Source: Pseudoscleropodium purum
Taxonomy: Eukaryota > Streptophyta > Bryopsida > Hypnales > Brachytheciaceae
Direction of reading: 5' to 3'
NCBI GenBank assembly: GCA_963969395.1
Contig: OZ017801.1
Span: forward strand, 1,800,501-1,864,500
DNA: 64,000 nucleotides
A model generated the notes under the pieces. It saw only the letters and a program-made list of their open reading frames with translations. It did not search any database and was not told the DNA's origin. This document shows positions 26,801 to 39,600 of this stretch, piece after piece (the first letter of the stretch is position 1; each line of letters starts with the position of its first letter). Both the position numbers and the translations under genes were made by a program.

Positions 26801-29800
26801 TTTATCTATCAGTTACAGTCCCCATAGCAACAGCTTCGGCCAAATGTGCGAAAACATACTACCGCATCAACACATCTCTTGCTTTCACAGATCCAGAAGA
26901 GCTTGACCGTGATCTCAACGATGAAGGAAATATAAAGACGAATTAACCTGGTCTTGAAGGAGAGGAAGTCACGCATGACAACATCGTACAGCTGGAAAAA
27001 ACATCTTGTTGCTTTGCCTCGACGTTCATCTACATCTTCGTTTCCCTGCGTAAAAACCACACCAGAGCTCACAATTAACCAACAAGATACCAATGCATAA
27101 ATGACCTGGAGAGAAAAGCCCTACACGATGAAAAGATAGGACAACCCATTGAAAGTATAAACTTCTGTCATTCGATTTATTATGGGACCTTACCAGGTGC
27201 TCTGTCAGGTCTCTGAGCTTCTCCAATACATCCCTTAGTTTGTTCAAATTAAAGTTGTCCCGGAGATCCGCAGTCCCAAGTGAATATCTGAGTTTTTCGA
27301 AAATCTCATTGACCCTGTTAAATATGCCAATGCAAGATCGCTTATCAGAACCTTTTCATCCCATAGGTATTAGCACAACTATTCAGAGAGAGTTTAGATC
27401 CGATCCGCACAAAACAAATACAACATGATCTGTTTCTCAAACATCAGTATAGACCCATGCCTACGATAGTTTAGAAAACTTTCATGCTTGTAAACATGAC
27501 CTCCACATTCATATTACGAAAATTTACAAGTACGTGCAATTTCTCATACAGAAGATTCAAGAAAATATACAACTCACCATCTAGCCCCATCAGGATTCAA
27601 AACTGACACAAACAATGGTTCCAATGTCTCAAAAGTCTCCTGAACAGCGTAAGCCATATATTCATCGCGCCGCACTTTCTCCCAAAGTCCATCTTGATGC
27701 GTCTTGTGCTCAACGGCAAGTTCAACTGCAATATGCACCTACCACAATACCCAAAATCCAATCAGCAGAAGATAATACTGCAAAATTATGAAGAATGTAC
27801 GAGGTGGGTCAATTCTGAGCCTCTGATTAGAAATATACAATCATAGAATATATATGTTTTCAAAGTGTATGAAAATTCAAACCTTGTTAGCAAGCAAAAA
27901 CAATGGCCAATGAATGAGATCGTTTGGTGCTCCATTTGAATGAAACATTAAATTGGGAGGCATCTTCAGTAAAACTTTCTCTCTGTCACAGAAACCACAG
28001 TCGAGTCAAGAGTCAGAAAATCGAATCATAGGGTGCAGTTGGGGCAAGTGATGAAAACGGAACTTCATTCAAGTCTGAACTACAATTGTTCAGGAAGTTT
28101 CAACTACAAACAGAGCAAGCAGAATTTAAAATGAAAGCAAATCACAAAACTCCGAGAGCACCTGTTATTAATAAGGTCTTCCTCACGAAGGGACTTGATA
28201 ACATGATTCCAGATCGGTTGGAACCTAATTGCATCCAGCTTCCTTGGCTTGGTCTGCAAATTGGGACCACAGATTGAGGTTGTGCAGGACTAGATCCTCG
28301 ACAGAAATAAAATACAACTAATTCAACACTTGGGAACTCTATGAATAAACCACCAAACTAGAAAATTTGCAGAGCATACTAAGTTATTCATTTGGATCTC
28401 AAAATTTAAATGAATACAGAAACAGAAGACAGAAGAACTGCCGTAAAATAAACAGGTCTATTAAAATAGATCAACTCAGACACTATCAGGGACCTGACAT
28501 GCAACAACATCAAGAATGCATCAGCAAGATTACAAATGATGCAATGAAATAAAAACAAATATAAATTACAACTCAAGGGAAGGATAAAAACGAAAAAAAT
28601 TCATCAACCATCGCATGCCAGGAAGATGTGAACACCTTTTTCATTCTCAATGCACTATGGTGACTTGGTGAGGCAGAGCTTAACCTGTAGGAAAATTTCA
28701 TCAACTTATCAGATGATATTGTCTAGTACATGATCTGCCTAGCATTAGTTTCTAGGTAAATCATTATTATCTGAGGTTCACAGGAAAACAAGTACCAATG
28801 AACAAGGACTGGTGTATGACTACACGACTGTATGGCAGGCCATAGAGAAAAATCTAGACATACAAAGGGTGAGAAAAAAGCACACATTCGGATCTCCGTG
28901 AATCTGTTGGTGCAAAAACAGTTATCAAGAAGGCTTCCTAAATGCATATAATAGGAAAAGATGCATGGTGTCGACAAAACGCGGACCTATTAATAGGTGG
29001 TTGCATATGTTTCACATATGCTGCAGGATAGTTTGGAAATCTCTTTCGCAACATCTCCAAAGTTCGAATCTGATCAATTAAAGCCCAGGATACAACACAG
29101 GCTCACAGCATCAATTTAGTCCTCACAAAAATCCATGATAGTACAGATATTTGGTGGTTTTTCCCGAATTTCTAATCATCTACAGCTCCAGATAAAACGG
29201 CCCACAGAATTTTGCAGCTTATCGACAAACCAAAGCTCTCTAAGTCACTGCCACTACATAAAAAATGGAAATTTCATGCGTTGCACTCAGTGTTGAACCA
29301 CTTAAGTGGCAGGAATCATTGCACGAGAGGCATTGATCCTTAAGCGTCAAGGACTGACCTCTCCTAGCTTATCCCGTGCGCCTTCGATGCCTCCAAGAAA
29401 AGCTGATATTACAGTATACCAAACTTGCGTATCCAAGAAGTAGATCTGCAGAAATTAAATTTAAAATTATGAAAGCACTGGTAATAGATTCTTGAAGCTG
29501 ACATGCAACTGAAACTTCGCAATCATTCAGTATTATGCAGACCACCAATCACAACCAAGGAAAAGAGACGGGATATTGAAGACCAACCCTTACTTCAAAA
29601 CTATATACAAAAATACTAGCATTAGAGTGTACCAATAAACCAAATACAAATACTCGGGCCGAGTACAAACATGAGAGCTAGACATACAATTGATCCATGT
29701 TCAGTCAAGCATACACAAAATAAAAATTAAGAAAAGTCAGTTGGAAGAGAGCAGGTACCATGACAACAGGTGCCCAGAGTGAAACAATTGTGAGAGCGTT

Positions 29801-32800
29801 GTGATTACCTGAACGTTGATTGCAAATAGTTCACATTAGTTAGTAGATACATTAACAACGTGATTTATCAAAGTGATCTCAAAGTGAGAACTTCAATGTG
29901 GTGCACACAAGGACCGAGCGGATAAAGAATCATTGAGCAGATGAGCAATCAAAATGCAAAGAGCTGTAGAGGATGCCCACTCACTGTCTGAAACGAAGTC
30001 TGGCCACTTATACTTAATGTCGTTGAATCCTATAATCAGTCTCGTAGGGTCAACCAGTGGCATTATCTGTCACAGAGAATACCTGTTAGACACTAAACAG
30101 CCGTGATACACCATTCAAGTCCTCATGGAGATACTACACCCATTTTACAATATCGAAATTCAGAATTCGCAATGTACAGCAGAGGATTCATTCACTGTTG
30201 GATATTAACGTATATAGCTGTCAAAATTTCGAGGTCTTCCAATTTGCGTGCAGCCTGTCATCTGTTGAAGATCTATTCCTTTACTGATAGATGCATAAAG
30301 AGGAAGGCCATTCTGAAGTTCAGGGTAAGATTGGTGTTCACCTGAAAATGCATGGTGAACGCAAATTTGCAAGCCAATATAACAATCCAGAATATTGAGT
30401 ACCTGTTACTCGACGAATTTTAGTAATTAATAGGCAGGTTTTAATCGAATCCACCTTCAATGGCAAGGATAAGGGCAATATTTGTTCTTGTCCTACAATG
30501 ATGTTATAGAAGATATCGCTACTATTTCTTAAGATATTCACTCGGCCTACGTTTAGCCAGCACACTACAGAAAGAGACAGGAGATTAAAAAGGTTCAACT
30601 CACTTGATATAATTCCGTGTTCTCTCGTACATGCTGCGTCCCACATAGTATCGCTCCTGTGCTTAAAAACATACTTAGATTCATGAACAAACTCAAGAAT
30701 AGCTGATTCATAACTTGGAGTAACGTCTAGGGCCATGTGATATTCTCCCTCTATCCCGAATTACTTGCCACTTTTCTCAGAAATTCTTTTCCCAAACTAC
30801 ATGCAATGTTTCCCAATTGACCAAACCAAGAGCTTCGAAAATCCAACCGCACGGACAGAGGAGACACTACCAATTAGCCAAAGTGCAAAATTTCAACCCA
30901 TTCCAATTTATCATGGCAAAGAGCTCATTGGAAAGCTGATTCAAACCCAAATCAGGTCCTACTTGGGCGTTTTCTAGATTCCTCATAGATTCCGTGATAT
31001 TTTTATCTTTTCCAAATTGTCTAGTATTAGGGGACGGGAGGAATATAATGAAGACAGGTGGGTACGTTTCATAATCTACTCCAGTGCATACCCGGATTAA
31101 GAACTAAACAAGGTGTTGTTACATGCAATGCCAGGTAAATGCGATCTTAAGCAAACAGCTCAAGCAAAAGATTGGTCACTTCACAAAATGGGACACTCAA
31201 ATGCATGTCAAGGACAAGAGTGACATTTGTACCTGATACAACCACTTAACGAACTGGAAGAGATAAACATTTGAGCACTTAGCACCCTGTCGTTGAAGGA
31301 AAGGTATGCGTAAAAGGAAGACAAATACGACATTTGCCCCAGCATAGCTTGATATCAGAATGTAATATATGCGAAACCATGAACCAGAGCCATCGTTTCT
31401 TGCATCCTCCTCAAGGGTTTTTCTGCAGTAACACTGACGAATTGGTACCAAGAGCAGAATAGGTACAAACTAGAGCAATTGAGAACCTCCAGACATCCTA
31501 AGACTCTACGTCCGAAAATACCTGATATATAAAAGCAATCGCACTCAAGTGGGAACTAGCCAAAAATCACGACATTCAAAGCAATCAGTTGAAGCAAAAA
31601 TGACTTCGCTTGCCCGGCACCTAAATCGCCACCCTAATAAATGACGATTTACTAGTTTCTCTTCGAACCACATGTAGCGTCAACGAATGGCCATCGAAAA
31701 AGCATCCAAAGTGTATCGGCCCCCAATGATTCACATGCACCATTAGTTCCACTAACGCTATAATACCCTTATAATATTATTTAAAACTTATGTAACAGGC
31801 AGCGCACTAAAGCCAAATATACATTGAGAGTAACTCACATATAGAGAAACAAGACAGCAGCCGATAGACATGTGAACCATAGGAACCGAAGAAGCATTCT
31901 TGCAACAGTCTGAGGACGAGTGGCTTTGAACGCCCCCCACATAAACACTACATCAAACACCGCTGCATAGCAAAGACCTGGTAAATAAGCATCATTCTCT
32001 GAAAATATCCATCACTGAAAACAAAGAACAGGTTTCCTTGATATACTAACAAGCGAGTTTATAAACACGTTCGCTACCAACTTGTTATCAAAGCCTTGCC
32101 ACAAGCAGTCTAAAGTATTAAAAAGTAATAAGAAACCGGCGGAATTAAAGACTACACAAAGAAAAAGTCATTTCGTCGCACAATGAAGAAGCCATTTAGA
32201 CACGCTCAAATATGGATACCTCACATTTAAAATGGTTTAAGTACTCACTTCTGGAGATGTTTCGTATCTTAAAAGAGCAGACCAGTGACTGTGTTATATT
32301 CTATCTCCGATCTAGACGTACTGCTTATCTTTCAGAAAAATACTGTCTGGGAAGATCAGCAGGCTCCCATTTGCTTGCTCGTGTACTTACTATCTCTGCA
32401 TTCACTAAAAGTTTGACTAATGCGTTGATGAATATGCCTTGAATTCTTGTCGACAAGTAATACTTCCATTACTTGCCCGATACTTGCAAGCATGGTGTTC
32501 AAGAAACTCCAACAACAACATCAGAGGAACAGAAGCAGCTCGAACTCACATTGTATAAATTTCAATATGACAAATGTGGGACCAACGCTCATAATCCTCT
32601 TGATAGTCCGCACATGCAGATTCAAATTTCCATTCTTGCTGCAGAAAGCCCATACAGTCAACCCCTGAAACATCGGACACAAACAAGGCCAAATGTCATA
32701 ATTGAGCTGCTGTGAATGCCTGAGGCTGAAGCGCTGATATCATGATCCAAGTGATCGAAAGACTTCAAACTTTGAACCGCATTCCTTGATTCTAGCCATA

Positions 32801-35800
32801 AGGAAAAACAGAGTACGTCTCTGAAGCCTTGTATGCCATCAGTTTCTGGGTTATAATAAACCATTAAACAAACCTGAAGCATGCATATGAAAAATATCCA
32901 AAGTCGGTGAAAGCTGTGGTAGATATGAAATCCCGACCGATGCTCCACAAAGTGCACTTTTCCAACTTTGAGTTTGCGTCTACGGCCAGCGGCCTCCGGT
33001 AGATTTGCCTCGGTTTGAGGAAGAGGAACCTAAAGGCGCATTTGAAGGTATTCAGTAATCTAAGACTTATTCAACATCAGATGTGAAAGGAATTCGTATA
33101 CATAATAATAGTAGAAAGTGACGCCAAGTTAACAGGTGAGTAAGGGTGGAGAAGGCAACATATAACGAGGTGAACATGGAGTACAATCAAATCAAACGAG
33201 GTATCTTAGAAAGTGGGAGGAAAACTCCACTGTCAACTTGCAACCCAACCTTCATAGGATCCTTCATTTTGGGGAGCTTGAAAAATCCAGCATTAGTTTG
33301 CCATGGCCATCCGAGTTCTACAAAGCAATTAGGCTGCCTGTACTCACCCAATGAAAACCCCATTATCATGCTTGTCCTGGAAAACTTAAATCGCAATGGT
33401 GATTCAAACCAAACATCTCTCATGACTTCGAATGGGTCATAAACAAATTCAAATCTCAGAAAAATCACGCCAGATAGATCCCTTTCTACTCACACCCAGC
33501 ATCATATATTGCTCATGCAACTATCATATCAATTGTAAACATAACAGACCATAGAAAGGTTAAAAGATTTGGACGTAATGATACTTCAAGAAAAAAGCTC
33601 ACGTAGATACCATTGTAAAAATACGACAAATCAGGAATAAGTGGTGCATTACCAGAAATATTCGTTGAAATCGTCATAATTCCGCCAGTGCGAATGTGGC
33701 ACCTTCCCACCCTGGCTAGATTCTGCCTCCTGCAACTCCGATGTATACACCAGAGACTATCAATACTGGTTTCATATGAGCATGTAATACCTCGATCTGT
33801 GGCAGTCTTTAAAAAGTACAGCTAAACTATCTATAACGAATTAAAATAAGTAAACTTCAGACAAATGAATATGAAAAAAATGAAAAAAAATTCAAATTTG
33901 CCAAAGTTGATGATATCTCTGTCCATGTTAAATCCAACTCATAGTTGGACTAAATTCAGAATAGAATACCCAAGCCCATTCAACAAAGTGATAAAATGGT
34001 CATCAGCCGCAGTATGGTTCAGAGAAACAGGATCCCCGAACACGACTGTGGAATCTGACGGAAGAGCAAACTCTTATATCAGAGGACCAATAAGGCAGCA
34101 TCCCCTATTAAACGATCCTCACAATTATTTCCTACAGGATACTCGTCAGTTACGAGGCCCAAAGACCTTGAGTACCAACCAGCAAATGACATCCGTCTAC
34201 GGAGAGTACGAGTACTTTACCGCAGCCACAGCATCATACACAGGGGTGATAATCTGCTCCAAAAACGAGAATTCTATGGAACCGTCTTCGTTTGCCTTCA
34301 CTGTCTTTGATCTTTCAACATAAGTTCTGCCTAGCAAGTCGATACACTCATCCGCCAGCTGTTCAAAAAAATCACAAACCACTATAGCTTCAGGAAAAAA
34401 AAACTACAAACTGCCACGTAAATCTCTAGAAAGAGAATGTAGATAGATTCCACTGGATGATTAAAGATAAATTCTAAACCCCAATCATATGATAAAATCA
34501 ACACCTAGACCAAGCGTTTAAAAGCGAAAGGATGATTGCAATTCCCAACTATCGTTCCTTAATTTGTTACTTACATTATGAAAGATGTAACAAAGACACT
34601 CCGGCATAAAACGAAGATTTGCAGCCTCGCCCCATACTAAGAGATAGAGAGCTGCTAAGATAAGTCTCCTTTGTTGTGTGAAAGCCCTGCAGCATCCGAT
34701 TTCATTCATGGAGCGGATAGTTTAGACAAAATTCACCAAAACTTTCTATGAACCTACTAGAGGTTTTGGATTTCAACATTCATAACTCTTAACGGTGCAC
34801 GTGTTCAAGAAAGTTGCTAGTGTAATATAATTCAGAAGAGCAAATCGTGAAGAAGTCATTGAAAATAAATTTCTTCGTATACATGATACTTTGACAACAT
34901 CAATACTTCTTGTCCATTACCCAATGACTTATTCATCGCACTCTGAAATGCAGCGCTATGTGCACATGAAGACCATATTTGATTAATCAAGTCGAGAGAA
35001 ATCTTGCAATTTTATTAATTCCATAATTATAATGTAAAAGACTTACTTTCACAACCAATCATATGCTATACAATATCACTGCTCCATTTAGTTCACAAGC
35101 CAGTCAACCAAACAAGTAGAACTAGCAGAATCTCACCTTTTGTTTTGAGGTTCTCTTCTTAAAAAATGGCACCATCGTACATAGTTTTCCAAGATCCGTT
35201 CATGTACATTACTGACAGCTTTATCTGGGTTCAGTGTGGTCTTTGAACAAGGGTTCAGAAATAAAACACGATGTTAGAACGTTGAAAACCGCCAAACCGG
35301 CTTTGAAACTACGTACTGTAGAGCCCTTGAAAGAGTGATAAGAACATGTCAAAATTCCACAACTTCAACCTTCTGTTTCATATGTATAATATCTGCCATC
35401 AAGCAGTAAAAGCGTCACCAGTAAAAGCGACCAAACAAGTTCGCAGGAAAAAAAGTACCTTGTTGCTCTCACTATCTCTACCCTGGTCGAGGGTGCCCAG
35501 ACGTGACTGAGCACTGGACAAAAGCAAGATGATATGTTCCCGCTGATTGGCCACATTGTCTTTCTGCAACAAAGAGGATTCAATATATCTTCACAATATG
35601 TTTCCAGGAGACAATTATAGAAGCGGACAAGACGATAATATTACGGCAGGAATTGCAAGTTAAGGCAAGCTTCTGCCAGCAACCAAATTGCAAGTGTACA
35701 CCTACCACATTCAATAATTTGCAGAGAATGGCATTCGTACAATTTACCTGGAAGCCAAATGCATAGTGCAGGAAATCGAAGATATCCACGACCCTGTCCT

Positions 35801-38611
35801 CTGGTACTTCGTAATCAGATGGGAACCTAGGTAGGTCTCTAGTATATATCAGAACTTGAGTGGCCCCAACCACCTGAAGACAGTCGAGAGAAAGCAAGTC
35901 AAGTCCCTGAGAACAAGCAGTTAAGACGACAACCAAATTCTACACTCTGAAGCAAAGAAAACCAAGTTCCACACCCCTACACTTCAAACCATCCAGCGTA
36001 GAGAACAACCCATCCTAATACATAAGTCAATGTTCAAAATTAGATAATAAAAATAAACTTAGAAAATTTTAACTCGTAGCGCCAACACCACTAGCAAATA
36101 CGAGCATATAGACCCGTCGACCTTACCTCGGGGAAGAAGTCGAATGGATTGAGTACACTAGGAGCACCCAGTGGGGTCTTCATTGGTAGGATATTGTAAG
36201 CTTTGAACCCCTTAAGCTTCTTGGCATCCTCCTCCAACACCCTCTTTTCCTGCAAACAGTCAGATAACACCATCAATAGCCACTACTCCTTACTTCCCAA
36301 TTAACTATCGATCGTAAAAATCAAAACCAAACCAGTATCCTCAAACTAACAAACGCAAGTTGTAAATAACTTACATCAGTATCCTGAAGTCTAGATGCAT
36401 CTTCCGGTTCAGCCTCTTTCAGTAACGCATCAACGACATCATTCAATATCGTTGAAATTTCATATACTCTTCTTAATTTTTCAAAACTCTGATCCTGGCT
36501 GCACACATCAATTGTATGCAGGAGATAAATGACGAGTCCATACAATTAAAAGAGCGAGCTTGGAAACGTTCGGCCAAGCACGTTGCAAACACTACAAGTG
36601 AGATCCTTTGAAACTTAACTATTCAATGTAGAGGGATCCGACAAGAATGCAACATCTAAAATCTACTATTAATGCAGGAGAAATGCAGCCAGGATGTTCC
36701 GATCAACAAGTATCAAGCCTTCACAGCTAAAGCTCGTTCAACAATTTCCACAAATTTCTCTGTCCAGATGCCAAGTATATTGTTCCAAAGGCACCCATAA
36801 CATGACAACAACTATTCAGGGGAGAAGGACGGGGACGCTCATATTTCGGAACTCCACGCGAAATTTTCGCTACATACAGTAACAATTTTTTCGACATCAA
36901 ATTCAGAACTCTTGAAACAAATTAGAGGGAGAGAACAACGGGAAAGGTGAAGTGGTAAAGAGGCCACGATAATAAACCCAAAAAAGTGGTTAATTATCTG
37001 CACAAATGCAGTGTACACCTCACTGACAAGCCGAACCTATAGAGCGTTTACTAAAGGTCATACAAAAGACAGTAAGTCACCTTTCGGGCACCAGATCCGT
37101 TGAAAGCATTGGTCTCCGATTCCTAGCTTCTTCCTCAAGTTGATCAATGCGGTGCCTTTCCCTGTAATGCTTATAATAGATCTGAATTATCCTGATGTCT
37201 TGACTTCGGTCAACTACCTCTCCTTGCCTTGCCTGTTGCTTTTGCTGCATTTTGAATGGCCCATCATCTTCGAATGAGATATTAATATCGTACAGATCTA
37301 ATAGCTTAAGGACCAAAAATTGGGGACATGAAGAAAATGGAAATCAACTTATTCAAGGGTAAGGTTTTCAGAAACTACAAAAAAAGGCCAAGCAAACTCC
37401 AAGACCGTAATGAAGTGCAACTCATGGTGTGCGATGGTCAAATGAATTCCCACGGACGCAAGTCCCGATGATTCAATTCTGCATTACTTATAAAGTTTTG
37501 GAGATTCTGAAGAAGACAGTATGCAAACCTTGATAATGGACTTCAAACCAGTTTTGAACTGCAAAACACCTCTTCCCTCACTTTTTGGATCCAACTGTTG
37601 AGTCAACCTGTACGCATGCTCAGTCACTACCCAAACCCACAGGTCGTTGTCAAGCTCAGATTGCATCGAGGTTATCAATATTAAAAAGGGCTGTGTATGG
37701 AAGGAAACGCCAGAGAATTGATCACAATTGGATATATAAATATGTCTCAGTGACTAGGAAGGAAAGCATAAGTGGTACTTTTAAATACTATCTCCGTGAA
37801 TGATACTCAGAAGATCTTGAATTGCATTCCACATCAAGAAAAGCACAAAAGACTCATCACAGACATCATTGGCTATCAGACGAGGGTGTAATCTAGATTA
37901 AACCACAACCAATCCTCACAACCATGTCCATACATAAGTCCTTCAGTCACGGTCAGCAGTCTGATGTATCCAGGGAATTTATCATGAAGTTAACATGAGG
38001 CCGCTAAATCGTAACTAATCAGTAAGTAGTACATGAACTAACATAGGGTCTAACTCATAGAAAATTTTGAACCGGTTTCTTCTTTCTGGTCTTTCTCTTT
38101 GGTATTTCACGAACGTCGGGCATCTGACAGCCGCTAGAAACAAGACCATTGTAGAGTTGGTCTTTTCCTTGACAACATCTCACAACAAGAATCGAGAGCC
38201 CCGTGTTGGCCAATTCTCTCCAAGGGCAATTGATTTGGTCCCTTACACTGGGACTAAGTTACACTGATCGCAGCACATTGGGATATTTCCGAGACAGATA
38301 TTGGAGAAAACATGCAATCAGCACAAGAAAGTAACGTTCAAGATAAACGTACAAATACGACCCACTTGAAGGTTGTCATGTCCAATTTCGTCCGCAGCTT
38401 GCAGGACAGCATCGATATTCGCCTGTTGAGCAAGAGACTGAGGAGCCCTCTCTCCCCTCTGTCTAGAATTGCTGCCACGGCCTCTCCCTTCCCGATTGTA
38501 GCTCGATGTTACCAGCGCTTTCTCCACCAACTTCTCCCATTTCACCAATACACGCTTCGACATGCGATGAGGAGGCCTAGGCGGCCTGTCCATCCTCTCC
38601 ATTCTAACCAA
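17749..38611 (-). CDS. callose synthase, GSL8/GSL10 (CalS9/10) type, 51 exons
   Basis: This encodes a 1,3-beta-glucan (callose) synthase, a plasma-membrane glycosyltransferase of family GT48 that polymerises glucose from UDP-glucose. The ATG is at 38611-38609 and the TAG stop at 17751-17749. All 51 exons use GT-AG sites and their phases join without conflict to 5,979 coding bases, about 1,992 residues (Arabidopsis CalS9/10 are about 1,900). Order: Vta1-like N-terminal region (about 25-170), FKS1 domain 1, a first membrane cluster (about 535-770), a cytoplasmic glucan synthase region, and a second membrane cluster to the C-terminus. The candidate UDP-glucose motif RxTG reads RPTG at residues 1681-1684. 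The GKGRDVGLNQIALFE block and the C-terminal RGLEIS-ILSGNR match the GSL8/GSL10 clade rather than GSL5 or GSL12. About 50 exons is also typical of that clade. In Arabidopsis these genes act in cytokinesis and male gametogenesis; function here is inferred. Confidence 0.95.
24237..29069 (-). other. callose synthase exons 22-34: central loop
   Basis: Exons: 28987-29069, 28636-28684, 28162-28253, 27883-27982, 27578-27738, 27194-27314, 26948-27045, 26258-26345, 25678-25871, 25283-25392, 24934-25083, 24588-24656, 24237-24408. Residues about 815-1309. Landmarks are FQPIWNHVIKSLREEDLI, NDLIHWPLFLLANK, LEARRRLQFFTNSLFMHMP, VFTPYYEEDVMYD, ENEDGITILFYLQKIYP then DEWQNFLERIG, WASYRGQTLART and VRGMMYYKAALI. 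The last two are the conserved start of the glucan synthase domain. Exon 23 (17 codons) is the least certain, as that linker varies between family members. Confidence 0.87.
29359..33029 (-). other. callose synthase exons 13-21: first membrane cluster
   Basis: Exons: 32874-33029, 32550-32664, 31839-31977, 31233-31422, 30604-30656, 30342-30402, 29985-30066, 29759-29808, 29359-29445. Together about residues 504-814. They contain the RLWIFFICMLQ segment, VVFMWGAF, YYILISSYAGANVVFVFLL, YSIFWIVILACKFAFTMHF, HNALTIVSLWAPVVM and VWYTVISAFLGGIEGARDKLGE, in the order seen in plant GSL proteins. Exons are short (50-190 bp). The exon 13/14 and 17/18 joins were chosen over longer read-through frames because only they keep the homologous order. 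Confidence 0.88.
33250..38611 (-). other. callose synthase exons 1-12: N-terminal cytosolic part
   Basis: Exons, high to low: 38362-38611, 37529-37626, 37081-37244, 36375-36498, 36127-36249, 35748-35873, 35459-35563, 35137-35240, 34575-34686, 34221-34358, 33653-33729, 33250-33337. They encode residues 1-503. Exons 1-3 carry the Vta1-type segment (NIDAVLQAADEI, then LDP-SEGRGVLQFKTGL). Exons 5-6 carry FDFFPE and the FGFQ end. Exon 9 encodes the invariant LYLLVWGEAANLRFMPECL. Exon 11 ends WRNYDDFNEYFW. Exons 7, 8 and 11 lack a methionine, so an ORF search misses them; they were placed by homology and phase. Two in-frame methionines lie at 1 and 17; the first is taken as the start, but the second (MSKRVLVKWEKL) aligns better with relatives. 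Confidence 0.88.
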
Positions 38612-39600
38612 TCACCTGCCCCTTTCTCCCTTCACAATTGCCCCTTCTCAATCCATTTTCCAGCTCTCCACGAATTCGCTTGCATTCCCTCCAAACACTT
38701 CAACACGATCAACAACAAACCTATCCCGGTACTACTTCCCAGAACCAAAATTAACCACTCCAATCGACTCAACTAGAACCGATAACTCCACAAAAAAAAC
38801 GAAAAAAAAAAAAAAATCCAATAAAAATCGGCTTTACCAACACCTCTCTAACAAATAAATCACACAATCCCACACCTCTCAATCAGCACAACATTCAAAA
38901 CAGAGTACAGTCCACACTCACAACCTCAAATATTTACCAAAACAGAAATTACAATAAAGGACGCCGCTAGCTCCAGTTCTCTTATAATTAAATCACTCAA
39001 TCGCTCGATCTCTCAATCTCTCAATCTCTCAATCACCACATCCAGATAACATACAAACAAGAGCCATCACTTCAGGCCACAATAAACCGCACACAATACC
39101 TCCAAAAACACCAAAACAACCGAAAAGAACACGAAAAACTCCCGGAAAAATCGCAGCAAGACGATCCTGATAAGATGAAGACGGAAATGAAGACCTAAAA
39201 CAGAGACAAGAGCCACAAAACAGAGGTGGCCATGGCGGGGGGATCGATAGAGCTTGGCACGCTTCAGCAATGCCAACTCTGGCGAGAGAGACGAGAGCAG
39301 AGAGTACTGTTTGGGGTCGGGCAGGGGCAGTGGAGGAAGAAAGAGGGAAGATGCTTGAGAGAGGGGCTACGGGCAGATGGGAGGGTCTGCCCCTCAGAGA
39401 GTGACAGCTTCGAAATCGCCATTTCAAATTCTGTGCTCTGGCTGGATTGGATTTGGCAGTTGGCTTGTTACGCTTGTACAACAGAACCCCTAAGTCCAAA
39501 ATGTTGGTTCCTGGTACATATTAGGAACAGACTCCCAAAGCCGGCTCTGACGAACTCTGACTCAGGCCACACTTGAAACTTTATACCCTACTCTAGAATA
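38612..39600 (-). promoter_or_regulatory. callose synthase 5' leader and promoter region
   Basis: The kilobase upstream of the start codon is less AT-rich than the spacer beyond 39.6 kb. On the minus strand it holds (T)n tracts near 38790-38815 and a GA-rich tract of imperfect GAGATTGA units at about 38998-39035. Short ORFs here (for example 39029-39499 minus and 39226-39576 plus) show no homology and I treat them as chance. No clear TATA box or transcription start could be fixed; a leader intron is possible. Confidence 0.45.

Noticed and set aside
26436..27093. Frames at 26436-26657 and about 26717-26770 as additional callose synthase exons.
   Set aside because: Only the exon at 26258-26345 matches the family at this position and joins exon 28 in phase; the other pieces are intron.
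38312..38776. Plus-strand ORF of 154 codons.
   Set aside because: It lies antisense to exon 1 and the leader of callose synthase and has no recognisable motif.
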